Shown: positions 27,200-38,617, counted from the first letter of the stretch. The stretch: DNA of 64,000 nt from Pempheris klunzingeri (GCF_042242105.1 NC_092030.1:3573501-3637500), one strand, 5' to 3'. The notes: generated by a model from the letters alone, not told the origin. Numbers and translations: made by a program.

Positions 27200-27330
27200 T
27201 TTAAACACCAGAGCAGATAGGCGGCTGAGCAATAATTATTTTCTGGAACAATAATTATTACCATTTAATTCTGTTGTTTACCATTTTGCCCGGTGGCCCC
27301 TCTTTAAAAGCCAACCTCTATCTATAATGG
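27200..27330. promoter_or_regulatory. candidate homeodomain-site cluster
   Basis: Two identical 11 bp words CAATAATTATT begin 19 bp apart (27230-27240 and 27249-27259). TTACCATTTAATTC and a GC-richer end with GCCCGGTGGCCCC follow. Evenly spaced, duplicated TAATTA-type sites suggest cooperative homeodomain binding. No transcript or gene is visible. The function is inferred. Confidence 0.35.
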
Positions 27331-28609
27331 CCAGCCCTTCAGCAGAACTGCATTTAAGACAAATATCAAATAATTAAAAATCAAATAATTGAAAAATAAA
27401 AGTGCTGCTTTTTTATGTTTGAACTTTAATTGCCAGTGACATGTGTACATGTGGTTCTTCATAGAAAACTGTCCTCGTCCAGGTTTTGGTATCCTGTTTC
27501 ATATTTGTTTATATTTTGTTTGTAAAATTTGGCATGTATTTGTCAAAAAAGCAACAGTTAGAGCTAAATTTCAAACCATAGTAATAAATCATTGTGTTCT
27601 ACTATTAGATAATGGCTGACATTGTTGCTGCTATTAAAACAACCTACTATTAGATGTTAAGTTGGACCAGTGACTAGTTGTTGATCATCAAATTTGATTT
27701 TTCTGTCTGTTTTTAACAGCATGTAAACAATAAATAGAGATCAACTCTGCGCCGTATAATCTGGCAGAGATCTCTGATATTGTACTGTATGTTTGAGGGG
27801 ATTACATGTCGGATCACGGGATTACACAATTACAGCTTGTCCAGGGTGAGGGGGCCACGCTTATGTGATACTGTGACAACACAAACAGCAGGTACACTCA
27901 CAGTAACACATGCTGGGACTCAAGTCTGTGCTCCCTGACATTGTGAAAAAACATGCTGATGCAGGAATACACATGATATTTTGTTTTCATCTGTCTCTTA
28001 CCTCACATTTGAATGATCATTGCCTATGAAGCCTATATTTGCTCGTTGTCTCTGGCTATATTGTGGGTTTGCAACCAAAAAAGAACCCCTCACTGGGCTT
28101 CAATGACCACAATGTGCACAGGCCTGTTAAAAATACCCCCCCTGCCTATGGGACGAATTTCTTTTTCACTCCATAATGTCAAAATAGAATAAACTATCCC
28201 CTTCAGAATGACCAATGTATGAACAACAAACATGATAGGAATGATAGGATGATAGGATAGAACTGACAATTTGTGGTGCGCAAAAGATGCTTTGACCTTT
28301 TAATGATTATTGAAGAATATTTTCACAGAAAGGCTTCCAGGTTTCATTTTCTAGAATCAAAGTTACTGCATGAACCGGGACCCTTTTTAACTAAAGGATG
28401 AGATGGAAACAGGGTGCGAATGGGATGAGCTCATGTTTTAACTAATCGTCTCGGGGACAATTAACAGAGGTTTTTATGCATTCACATTTGTGGACAAACA
28501 CATGTTGACTGATATCATAGTCGATGAAGTCATCCATGCTTCTGCTCCCTCTTTCACCTCCTGTCGTTTCTATGGAAAATCAACTCTGTCCTTTTATTCA
28601 CTCCCTCCA

Positions 28610-28790
28610 TCCTTGTGTCTCTCCACCACTCTCTATGTTGCCAGGTGATGAAGCGGTAGATTAACCTCCAGTCCGCATTAATAATAGATGAATAGAAAAA
28701 GCCCTGCTTGTTCCGCTTCCTGTCTGCAGCACTAATAGAGCCCTTAACGTTCACATTAACATAGCTTTTGTTTACTTGGGCAGATCGACA
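28610..28790. promoter_or_regulatory. candidate conserved non-coding element
   Basis: A repeat-free block with an E-box CAGGTG, TAGATTAAC, GCATTAATAATAG and AACGTTCACATTAAC words, and more balanced base composition than its flanks. Its composition fits an enhancer, and nothing more can be said from sequence alone. Confidence 0.3.
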
Positions 28791-28884
28791 GACGAGTCAG
28801 ACACATGAAAAAGTGAAAAGATGAAACTCTATATGCAAAACATTTAGTCAACATGGTCGGTGTGTGAGCACACGAACTTTACAC

Positions 28885-29150
28885 TCATGGACCATAGACA
28901 GTAACATGCTATCATACAGTCTCCACTCTCCTGAAAAGGCTTTTCACAAGATTTGGCGCCTGGCTGCAGGGCTTGTTCCCAGTCAGCCTCAAGAGTGTTG
29001 TTAGGCCATAAGGCCCGGCTCAACAAGTCGGTTTATCCTGTAGGTGTTGACTGGGTTTGAGGTCACATCAGTCAGATTCTTCTCCCCAGACCCCAGACCT
29101 AAAGCACACAAAAGTACACTAACAGGTGTATCTACATACTTTTGGCCATC
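28885..29150. mobile_element. Tc1/mariner-like element, internally deleted
   Basis: The left part keeps 'agtctccactctcctg', 'ttcacaagatttggcgcc' and 'cagcctcaagagtg', the same internal landmarks as the copy at 24058-24246. The right part ends with 'tctacatacttttggcc', which fits the complementary terminal repeat. The middle of the transposase region is missing, so this is a non-autonomous relic about 265 bp long. Confidence 0.7.
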
Positions 29151-29159
29151 TACTGCTTA

Positions 29160-29325
29160 TTGCTGCTTGGTTTAGAGACGCTGAAAGCAAAGTAATCGTA
29201 TAACCAACAGGTTGCTAGTTCAATCCCAAAAGTAGCCAGTATAGGTCCTGCTAATGTGCCCTTGAGTAACACACTCAGCGCTCTCACCTGTCAGTCGCTG
29301 CACATGAGCTCCAACATGTAAATGT
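29160..29325 (+). mobile_element. tRNA-derived SINE relic
   Basis: A pol III B-box-like sequence 'ggttgctagttcaatccc' (29210-29227) is followed by 'gtgcccttgagtaacacac'. This pairing is characteristic of tRNA-derived SINEs in teleosts. The 5' A box is worn. It sits directly against the Tc1-like relic, which suggests nested or adjacent insertions. Confidence 0.6.
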
Positions 29326-29497
29326 ACAAACACCCTTCGCAAAAACAGGAGAGGGACAATTACTTTCATGCCATTAATCATGCCTTTTCTTTTCAAATGT
29401 GCTCATATCATTTAGGAATTAAGCTCTTCACTTATGAGCACATGGTTAATAACAATTTTTTTTTTTTAGAATAAGCTTTCTCATGAACGCACACGCA

Positions 29498-29519
29498 AAC
29501 ACACACACACACACACACA
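29498..29519. repeat. (CA)n microsatellite
   Basis: About eleven CA units. Confidence 0.85.
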
Positions 29520-29689
29520 GAGTGAGAAAATACTGTGTGCAGGCCTTATGGGACGACATTTGTGGTAATTCATTCAGAATCCATTTTAACGCATTGTGCA
29601 GGCCTAAGTGCCAATCTTCCTTTTTGGTGAGTTTCCATGATTTTATGTCCCATATAAAATGATGCAGTTTCCTCCGCAATGGCCTATTT

Positions 29690-29920
29690 AAGTTACATTA
29701 CCACCGAATATTCCCCAGTAAAGAAAATTAAGCCGTGATACTGTGAGATGATCTCGGTTAGTTATCTTCTCCCCGCCGAGATGTGTCGCTTTGACACCCC
29801 GTGGAGAACTGAATGATTCTGTTGGACGAGAGATAATAGTCTTATACAGTGTGTGGCTCGCCCATGTTTCTCTTTTCCTCCCCTCACAAACCTGATCCAA
29901 AAAATAAGTTTAGTGTTGTA
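29690..29920. promoter_or_regulatory. candidate conserved non-coding element
   Basis: A repeat-free block with balanced composition and several CpGs (CCGCCGAG, TGTCGC, CCCCGTGG). The symmetrical words 'ctcggttag' and 'cgccgagatg' lie 20-30 bp apart. There is no coding signature. It is proposed as regulatory only from its contrast with the surrounding AT-rich DNA. Confidence 0.3.
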
Positions 29921-30909
29921 TAATGCTGTTAACCATAATTAGGCACAAGCCTTGTCCGTATATGTGTGAGTGGTGCAGTAACTCATAACTCATAAAGCAG
30001 TTAATCTTGTAACAACAAGGTCACAGGGGCGAGGGCGGAAGAAGTCACTCTTTTTCTCTGTTGCCTCTTTATTTATCGTCTAATATTAAATTTGTGCTCC
30101 TTAACAGCATCAGATTATTCCTTAAAATGGAAACATTATGAACTCAGGTATTGCATTGCATTGTTATCTTAATTTCATTTGAGATTGTGCTACAGCACAC
30201 AAACACACTGGTATAAATGTACCATGAATTCTATTGCCTGTTACTGCTTTAAAAGCAGCCTGCACCACAAACTTTCTTGAAGCATCAATCTGAGCAATAT
30301 ACAGGAGATAAAATCTTTAAAGAACCAAACCAGTGATTTAACATGTTTAAGCCCATTAACCTCAAATACGTTACATTACTGCCAGCAGCTTTCTATACCA
30401 CCAAAATGCTTCACAGCTTAGACTGAGCTTTCCCACAGGCACTTGAACTTAGAAACAAGAAAGTGGTGTCAAAACATTTCAAGTCCATTATGAAAGGATG
30501 ATAATAAAACTTTCACCACAAAATAAACAACTAAATACCCACTTGAACGGATTTGCTGTGTCAAATACCTTTTAAAGCCGGAATCTGTGTTGTCGTCTAT
30601 GGGGTAGAAATTGTGGAACTCGTCCACTTGTTAAACCAACAAGTTTCCCGTCATGTCAGTGCTCTCACACTACAAGATTAAACACATGCATGTAGCAGTA
30701 GATGTAAAAACGTCACCATCTTCACCACTACTCACTTTTGTAAAACGTGCATAAATGCGTAAGAATAAAGTGATAAAAATATGTGTCCTGGAGTTAACAA
30801 CCTGGAGTTATGAATTAATTGAATGAAATTCTTTCTTGTGTTTGCTTTACTTGACAAGTATAGAAAAGCACGGTCCAAGCAACAACAACACATGTTCTGT
30901 GCTCTCTCT

Positions 30910-30913
<4 letters not shown>

Positions 30914-30943
<30 letters not shown>
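30914..30943. repeat. (CA)n microsatellite
   Basis: About fifteen CA units, followed at 30945-31090 by a GC-richer unique stretch containing GAGCTAATTGG. Confidence 0.9.
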
Positions 30944-30945
<2 letters not shown>

Positions 30946-31692
30946 ACCCAGCCCCCTCTGACCTTGCAGGCTCTCTGCTTGCCTTGAAAGCGCACTGTAG
31001 CGCCCAGCAGTCTGTCTGCACTGGAGCTAATTGGCTTCAGCTCAGTGTTCACTGTTAACGTCTCATTACTCATTCCACTTAGAATAACTTCCACAAGTTT
31101 GCTTGTGTTCAGGGGTCATTAAAAGTCAGGCAAGCCTTTAATTACGAGCTTGGATTGTTCAGTAAGTAAAGTTGCATCTCCCAGCAGCTCTGAATGTACA
31201 GTATCCTCACTCAGTCCCGTTCAAAATCACTCATGGAATACAACCACAGTGATCCCATGGTGATCGGGTCCAAATGTCACAGCAAATTCAAAGTGATCAT
31301 GGGAAACATTAACTGATATCAAATTAAAACTACCACAGATACACTGTAGATTTCCAGGATTATTATTATAGTATTGTCAAAGCAATTGTAGAGCAGATAA
31401 AAAAACACAGCAAAGTGCAAAAAGGTAACAATAAACTTGCTCACACTAAAACTTCCTTTAGCTGCATTATATTGATATACTATACTATATAGTAACTGCA
31501 CGACTGGTTGCATTTGACCTTTGACCCCTCAGTTTGCATCTTCAAATTTAAATGCTGAACAATCAAATATGATACAGAGGCAAATCTATTATGAGGATTT
31601 AAGTGTCTGCATATGAAGAAGGATAATATTATTGATTTCAGAATATGTTTCAACCCATTTCACTGAGTTTTACCAGTCTGCTCTGTTTACAG

Positions 31693-31810
31693 GGTGTGCA
31701 GAGACACACTGGAGCACCAGTTGCTGTCTCACAGGAGGATTTGTCTGTACTGGGGTCAGTTTGATTAAATTATGGAAGATGGTTTTTCCACATCTCAAAA
31801 CACTGCAGAG
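31693..31810 (+). other. exon-like segment with good splice signals
   Basis: A strong acceptor ('tctgctctgtttacag') and a strong donor ('gcagag|gtaagc') bound 118 bp. One frame stays open through it (Cys/Ser/Thr/Gly-rich, no known domain). No partner exons were recognised nearby, so this could be part of a non-coding RNA, a pseudo-exon or chance. Confidence 0.25.
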
Positions 31811-32417
31811 GTAAGCTAACCTTCAGTGTTGTCAACCTACTCTCACATTAACCTGCAATCACTGTGTCTAGCCAGATTATAAACTGTTCTAGTCTATGTT
31901 ATTTTTTATATATATATTTCTGTTGTAGGCTAATTTAGTTAATTTACTTTCTGCTAAACTGCTCCAGTTTTATTATTTTGATTTTTGTGCCTTCTGCCTT
32001 GTCTCAGTTACTTATTTACTTACACTTACTTAGGCTATCTATTTATTTATTTATCCATTTATTTATTTGTGGTGTCATTATGTAATGCCAACACCATTTG
32101 TATACTTGATGAGGAACCAGTGACACACACAAAACCACACACACCAATCAGCCCACAAGCAAAAATTCTGACCAGATGTCTGGATGTCATTAAAGGGATT
32201 TAAAAAACTAAACATAACCTAAGTCAATCTGTGGTCAATCGCTTCATGTATAGCTTGCCTCTATTACATCATGGTCAAATTAATTATTTTGCAGAAACCC
32301 GAGGAAAATACTAATTACTTTTTCTAAAATAAAAAACAATAAAAACAAAATGTAAATGAATAAAATCAGAAGGGGCGTTGGCACGATTAAAGGCGTGTAA
32401 TGCAGTTATGGCTGATT

Positions 32418-32436
32418 AAAAAAAAAAAAAAAAAAA
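32418..32436. repeat. A19 homopolymer
   Basis: An uninterrupted poly-A run. A comparable poly-T run lies at about 32854-32873. No retroposon body was recognised at either. Confidence 0.85.
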
Positions 32437-32469
32437 CACTCAGCACCTCTGAACGTTGCATCATATGTT

Positions 32470-32760
32470 TTTTAGACTAATTCTGCAATAATTCACTCTG
32501 GCTAATGTTCCGGATCTTCGATGAAATGCGGGAATCTTTAGTGGTTGGTCTGCCGTGCTAATTGGTACAACCGCCCCAGGCGAGTTCACATCCAACAAAC
32601 AGCGTGGGGACAGCAGCACCGTTCACAGCACTGCGCCTGTCTGCGTATGGGGACACTGTAAAAATAGAAACATGACAAATAAAAGCTCAATTAGAGCAGA
32701 TGGCTCTACGTGCCCACCTTATGAATATTACACATTTGCTGCCTGTAACATTTAAAATAA
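32470..32760. promoter_or_regulatory. candidate conserved non-coding element
   Basis: A unique block between two homopolymer runs. It contains TGCTAATTGG, ACCGCCCCAGGCGAG, CAACAAACAGCG, CTCAATTAGAGC (a palindromic TAATTR-type site) and ATGAATATT. It has the dense mixed motif content expected of a neural enhancer. The assignment is inference, about 4 kb upstream of the probable skor2 first exon. Confidence 0.4.
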
Positions 32761-33429
32761 GATTATAAATAAAACGAAAGTTGACCAAAAATATTCTTAT
32801 AGAGGAAAAAAAAAACTATTAATAGTTAAGATTAACTAATATTGAGAACAAACCTTTTTTTTTTTTTTTTTTAGCATTTCTTTATCATTAATGTATTCAT
32901 AAAACAGACGTATCGGGAGAGAGTAATGACCGGCATGCATTGTGGCACTGCACACACGCACGCGCGCACAACCCATTCCCCTCTCCAAATCCACAGAACG
33001 GTTTTTCCTCGTTGAGGGAAAAGGACGGACTTAAAACAACGGCAATGACAGTCATTATGTATTTCTCCAATTTGTGTAAGATGTGTGTAAATTGTGATGC
33101 ACAGTAAATCTAAGACTCCCATTCAGTGAAAGACGAATTAAGTAAGGATTAAAACTGGGGCATGCAGGGCGACTGTGCACCATATTGTAGCCTACATCTG
33201 CTTTTAAATCCACAATAAATTAATAAAAGCACCGCTAAGGCAGGAGGGAATATGTCGCTTGGCACCGATTTGTGGTATTTTATATTATTATGTCTCATTT
33301 TAGAATAGAAGATAAGTGCAACCGTAGAAAAATAAGACATTTTGTTTTATTAAACCAATCACATATGGTTAAATATACTAGTTAAGATAAAAATTCATTT
33401 TGGGGAAATAATAATAAAAATGAAATCGA

Positions 33430-33720
33430 TGCTGTGTAGTAAGTCAGGCTTGCTCCAGTGCGTTTTGAGAAAAGGAGGTGATGCATTTCACTATGGTAAT
33501 CACTCACCCGGGGCATGTTTCATTTATTGACAGATTTGATGTTAAATGTCTCAAGCTCACTTAGTGTTGTAGCTCTTCATTTATTATGTTTTGAGCTCTC
33601 TCTCTCTCTCTCCCTCGTTCTCCCTGGTTTGACCCTGCGAGGTCACACAAGCAATTCTTTTTTTAAACGCATGATTAATTCCTCAGTAGGGCGACCGGCT
33701 AATGCATTATGAAAAAAGTG
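33430..33720. promoter_or_regulatory. candidate conserved non-coding element
   Basis: A unique block with TGGTAATCACTCACCC, ATTTATTGACAG, CGCATGATTAATTCC and a CT-rich insert at about 33598-33620. It ends in GCTAATGCATTATG. No gene is recognised. It lies roughly 3 kb upstream of the skor2 promoter region. Confidence 0.35.
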
Positions 33721-33867
33721 AAATGTATTCCAAAGGGGCTAATAGCGCTATTGTATTCCAATAAGCCTTTTCCTGCTTCACATGGTTTAGACATGCTCCG
33801 CTTTTGATAACACGTCAGAGACATCTCTCTCATGGACGAGGAAAGGTGTGCATTACTATGCTCTTTG

Positions 33868-33891
33868 CACACACACACACACACACACACA
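33868..33891. repeat. (CA)n microsatellite
   Basis: About twelve CA units followed by an A run. Confidence 0.9.
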
Positions 33892-34309
33892 AAAAAGGTT
33901 TCATTGTTGTCGTTTGAAAAAGGGTGATTTATGGATTTATTAGAGGTGTCAGTGTAGAGCAGCTTTCTTCAGTAGGTTTTTATTATTATGATAGAAAAAT
34001 CCACATTGCTCTGCGTGAGAGGATCCCAGCAAACGAATAAATAAATACATAAAACATACATCCATATTCAAATATAGATTAAAAAACTATTTTAAAAAAA
34101 CTGCCCTGTGACTAAAGGTGTGATCCTCACTAACCTTTAAGTTACTGATCGGACATAAAAATCTAAAATTGACTAGAAACTCAGCCTTAACAAAATGGAA
34201 CAACACATCCAACATGGATTATTCATACGGGGAAAAAAGAAAGATAGTTTATTGGCTTTTAAAGCTCCTCCACCTGCTTTTTGTGTCCTTTTATCATTTC
34301 CTCTCATCC

Positions 34310-34560
34310 CTCTATTGTGACGTCACTCGCCTCAGTCGCTGCGGCCCGTGCGTGCCTCGCGCCCGTGGGCCCCCCTCTCATCCCGTCGCAGCCGTAGTGT
34401 TCCCGTGGCGTCCGTCCGCGAGACAAAAGCACGCGCGCTGACAGCCTAAATTGGTTTGAAAAGCAGCAGATGGGGCTCGCGCTCTCTGCCGTGTCGCGTA
34501 CGCACACACGCGAGCGGAAAGACACGAGCCTAAAAGTGACCCTGTCATGTTTATCGAGAT
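34310..34560. promoter_or_regulatory. orphan CpG-rich block with palindromic CRE
   Basis: A sharp rise in GC and CpG content over about 200 bp of otherwise AT-rich DNA (CGCTGCGG, GCGTGCCTCGCGCC, CCGTCGCAGCC, GTCCGTCCGCGAG, CACGCGCGC). It begins with a perfect cAMP-response palindrome TGACGTCA at 34318-34325. This is what a CpG-island promoter looks like, but no protein-coding exon starts here. It could be an alternative upstream skor2 promoter, a lncRNA promoter or a CpG-rich enhancer. Confidence 0.5.
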
Positions 34561-34899
34561 GCAATTGAGAAAAGGAATAAATTACAGCCAGTCTGATACC
34601 CGACAGCCTTTTCACCAGATGGAGAATTGGATTTAGAATAAAAAAATAAAAAAAAACAAAGCAAAACAAGTTGGATCAAATACTTTTTTTTTTTCTCAAC
34701 AGTCAATATTTTTTATTAATAAAAAGCAGCTTTTTTAAGATGAACATTTACAAAAGGAAGTTCTGACGGGCTTATAAATGAATGGCTGACATTGAACTCA
34801 CCACAACCCTGCTGTTTTGAGTGGAATAAAAATCACATAATAAAAATAATAATAATAATAATAATACTGCAGTAACTTTTATTTAGAGGCTTCATCCTA

Positions 34900-35860
34900 A
34901 TTTTTGCCAGTTTATCTCACCTTTAATCTGGGTGCACTGTTATACCTCAATAACAGCAGTGACAACATGCAAAGCTATTCTAACCTCAGCCCTTTATGTG
35001 AGCATAGATTTCATTAATAAGGTCCCTGCAGGTCCCAACATGTATTCACACTGTGAAACTGGCTTCCCATGTCAGCAGTGCCATTGCAGGTGTTTTGACG
35101 TTTCCTCTATCCTGGGCATGAAACATGGGCCACAGAAGAATTTGTCCTGAAAACAACTTCATTAAGTTGGTTTAATTAACAGGGAGAGGCAGTATTTGGG
35201 ACACCACTTCACTGCATCCCCACGCAGACTTAAATGAGATCCTTTGCTGCATCCTTGAGACATTTGCTGATGACTGTGAGGCAGCTAATATCTGGGCTAT
35301 AGACCTCATATTTAGGTCTGTGCCTCCATATCTGTAATTTGTCTGCATATTTTTAGTGGAAGGAGTAATTGAGCAGCAGGAGCAACATGCCTGGTTTAGG
35401 ATCTTGGAGCAGGGGTGTAACAAGGCCCCCCTGACATCACCCCCCTCCCTTTTATGTTCAAAGAAATAATCTTACGCTGCAATTTTTGAGGATCCTCTTC
35501 AGGTGGATTGTCACTGCTTTTTTACAGAAGTGGGTGCTAGCAGGGAGCTCCTCTGACCCTCATCTCCACCACAGGACACAAGCTGCAGCATGCTGCCTGC
35601 CATCTCCTGGGAGCCACCTGCACAGGCATACAGAGTTAGTCCTTTGAAAAGCCTTCTCAGCTTTAAATGTTGGAAGGAGCTGTACTGACAGATAGGACTG
35701 TGATTCTGTCTGCTGTCTCAGCCTTTCCCTGTTTCCTCCTTGGCCCCCTGTGGTCAGGCTAGTGTCTCCATCCGCTCTGTGTCTGTGTTTAAAACACACA
35801 TTTCTGATGCCTTTAACATCAGTTTGTTGGTAATTCAATTGCAACTCTTGTTGTATGTTA
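34900..35860. other. unique intergenic sequence, no gene recognised
   Basis: Balanced-composition DNA without simple repeats. The short open frames at 34932-35150 (+) and 35172-35423 (-) have several cysteines but no recognisable domain. It could include regulatory sequence for the neighbouring CpG block or skor2. Confidence 0.4.
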
Positions 35861-36129
35861 AAAGTTACACTCCTTCTTGTTTCTTCCAGGGTTTCCCAAA
35901 CTACTGAATGTCAAATACCCCCCCTCTCTCTCTCACACACACACACCCAACCCTCCAGCATGTCCAGTGACCAGCAGACACCCTGTGATGGCGCCAGCTT
36001 GGTCTCCTGACTGCTTGTTGAGCTTTGTGCGGCGTCAAATTAATCCAGAATTAATATCCATTAAGTCACTAATGCAGTGCACAAATTAGGTAAAATTATG
36101 CTAATCTTAAATGGGGCTCTTTAGAGTCT

Positions 36130-36277
36130 CATCCTCTGGGACTTCAGGTGGGGTCATGTCGTGCACGCGCCAGTGTGTGCGCACGTAGTCCAGGCTCGTG
36201 GCGTCCTTCCGTGCGTCCGCGCCGTTAGTTTGACTTTTTCTGCATCTGAGTGTCAGCGAGCAGGACGGAGCAGCACG

Positions 36278-36311
<34 letters not shown>

Positions 36312-36600
36312 CCTGGATGGTGGGCTGAACTCGCGCTATACGCCAATCAAACCGGAGGCAGGTGCCTGGTCGAGAGAGAGTGAGAGAGAGAGAGAGGGGG
36401 GGAGAGAGAGAGAGAGGGATTAAGAGGGCGCGTGGTGTCTCTGAAAAGCGAATAAAGCCGGCGCGAGCGTCGCAGTGTACTCACATCTCACGAGCAGCGC
36501 GCACGAGAGACAAAAAAACCCTGAGTGTTTCCCGGATATAATTCAGTGAAATCTGCTAGTTTTCGCGGTTAAAACAATGAGTTTCTAAAGTTGTGCAGGA
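36130..36600 (+). promoter_or_regulatory. skor2: probable skor2 promoter region (CpG-rich)
   Basis: CpG-rich sequence (GCACGCGCC, GCGCACGTAG, CCGCGCCG, AGCCGGCGCGAGCG) lies just upstream of a candidate non-coding first exon. It is interrupted by a (GT)n array at 36280-36309 and a GA-rich array at 36371-36418. No clear TATA box is seen. The placement fits the exon structure, but the exact transcription start is not determinable from sequence. Confidence 0.5.
36280..36309. repeat. (GT)n microsatellite in skor2 promoter region
   Basis: About fifteen TG units within the CpG-rich region. A GA-rich array follows at 36371-36418. Confidence 0.9.
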
Positions 36601-36674
36601 TAAATCGATTTCTGTGGTGACGGGGATGTTTTTGGACGCCGTGACCGTTTCAGGATTATTGTCGGGACTCTGAG
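36470..36674 (+). other. skor2: candidate skor2 non-coding exon 1
   Basis: GC-rich sequence ends at a consensus splice donor 'ctctgag|gtaagg' (last exon base 36674), inside the CpG-rich region upstream of the coding exon. It has no long open frame, which fits a 5'UTR exon. The 5' limit is a guess. Splicing to the acceptor at 38587-38588 would remove an intron of about 1.9 kb. Confidence 0.45.
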
Positions 36675-36862
36675 GTAAGGAGCATCTCTGCTGGCAAGTT
36701 CAGCTAAATGTTGGTGAAACTCACCTGCTAAAGGAAAATAGGAAAAAAAGATGTGATTTAAAGAGGAAAATGTTTGAGAAGATGTGTGTGAATAACTCCC
36801 ATTCCGTTGCTTTAAACATAATTCAGAATTACTGTAGTCAGTAGCCATTTCTATTATTGTTA

Positions 36863-36864
<2 letters not shown>

Positions 36865-36917
<53 letters not shown>
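36865..36917. repeat. (ATT)n microsatellite
   Basis: About seventeen ATT units in the predicted first intron of skor2. Confidence 0.9.
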
Positions 36918-38617
36918 CTATTAGCATTGTCGTTACTAGATAAATAATCCTCTACTGTTCTGGCTGTCTCTCACTGGGATAAGTTAATCATGGTGCCTGA
37001 CGAACTGACCCGTGAGGCCTGCACTGTTCCTTGGCTAGAAATTAAACTGGTACTGAACGGACATTAGAACAATGTGAATAGTTCGATATATTTTGTAACC
37101 TGAAGCGAAACTTTTGACTGGTGCTTCAGTGTTAGTTGGTTCATTGGCTCCTGCAGCCTCCTGCTCCTCTTGAGCCAAACAGGTTGCTGTTCGGCCCCAC
37201 AATTTCACAATGTAAATCCATTTTGGGCTTTAAAACAGTTCAAATTCAAAACGCCACCTATTTGTTTGATTTAAACAACTTTAAATTCCGTATTATATTT
37301 TGCTATTATAATAATGTGTTCTTAATTATAATGTGTAAATCATTGGTTATATATGGAATTATCTATTTTTTAAAAACATTTCCTGGAATTAATTGTCTTA
37401 TTTTATATTGTTTCTTTGTTTGTTCCTAAATCATATCACACAAATCACAAATGTGATGCACAAATAATGAATATTGATGTTCTGTAGGTAAAATGAGAAT
37501 TTCTGAAATCTATATTTCTGAAGTTGTCACCTTAATGAAATACTGCATCCTATTTCTTATTTCCAAGCAATGTAACTTAGTCATTATATGCGTTTGACTT
37601 TCACTATAAAGTTAAAAATTGTGCTTAATATTGTCTAATCGAAACATCACTGTGTAATTGGTTGAAATAACTGATAATTCTTGCTGTCAGGCAGGAAAGG
37701 AAAATTTCCATGCTTTTTAAAATAGTATATTTATAGAAATTAATAGGAAGAATTTTTAAACAGATTAAGTGATTCAATATTTAGATTAGACAGCATGGAA
37801 CCTGAATCTTTTTTGTAGGAAAATGTGGTTGACACAATTGTTTAACAAAATCCTAGTTACCAAAACTGACCGCCTAAACTGTGCCTGGAAATTCTGTCTG
37901 TGATTTTCCTTTTATCTAACACAAGTCATCAAGGATGAACTTTTAAGGTTACACCGTTTTTTAGATATTAGGAATATTTTTAAGACAAAACACAGAATTT
38001 AAACATTAACTTTCATGTATACATTTGGAGGTAAATCTGGATAATGTACTTAAATTTTAACAAATGTTTTCAGAGTGTGTAATGCTGAAAACACACACCA
38101 GCAAACACACAAATCACTTTAGAGCTATGAATGAAGAGCTATAAAATGCTACAGAGGCAATCATTTAGAGGAAATAAATTAATTCACTGATTTTCCTGGT
38201 TTAAAATGTTCTAAATGCACAAACTTGTATTTGCTGCCAACTTAGTGCCACAGAGCGATGATAATTCAGCAACATGATTCAGTTCTTCATTTTTCTGTGC
38301 CCTCAATAATTTTATAAAAGTAGTTCAGCATGTTGGAGACAGATCAAATTTTTGAATTTTGTAGCTTTGTATTTCCAAGTGTAGTAATTTCCTTAAAAGA
38401 AAAAAGGAAACATTTTGGTGCTTTTCCCTAAATTCGGAATCAGATGCATTTAATTTAAACACATTTTATTTAAAATAATTCTGTATTTCAGTATGCTATG
38501 AGAGAGTGTAAACTTTAACACAAGGTTTTTATTTTTATGTAAAGAAATACATTTGTGAATCTTTCTTTCTTTCTTTCTTTTCATGCAGGTCATTCTACAA
38601 ACTGTTTTAATCCCAGT

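Noticed and set aside
38555..38617. Upstream ATG extending Skor2 by 21 residues
   Set aside because: It lies before the acceptor at 38587-38588, inside the TTTC-rich polypyrimidine tract, so it is intronic.
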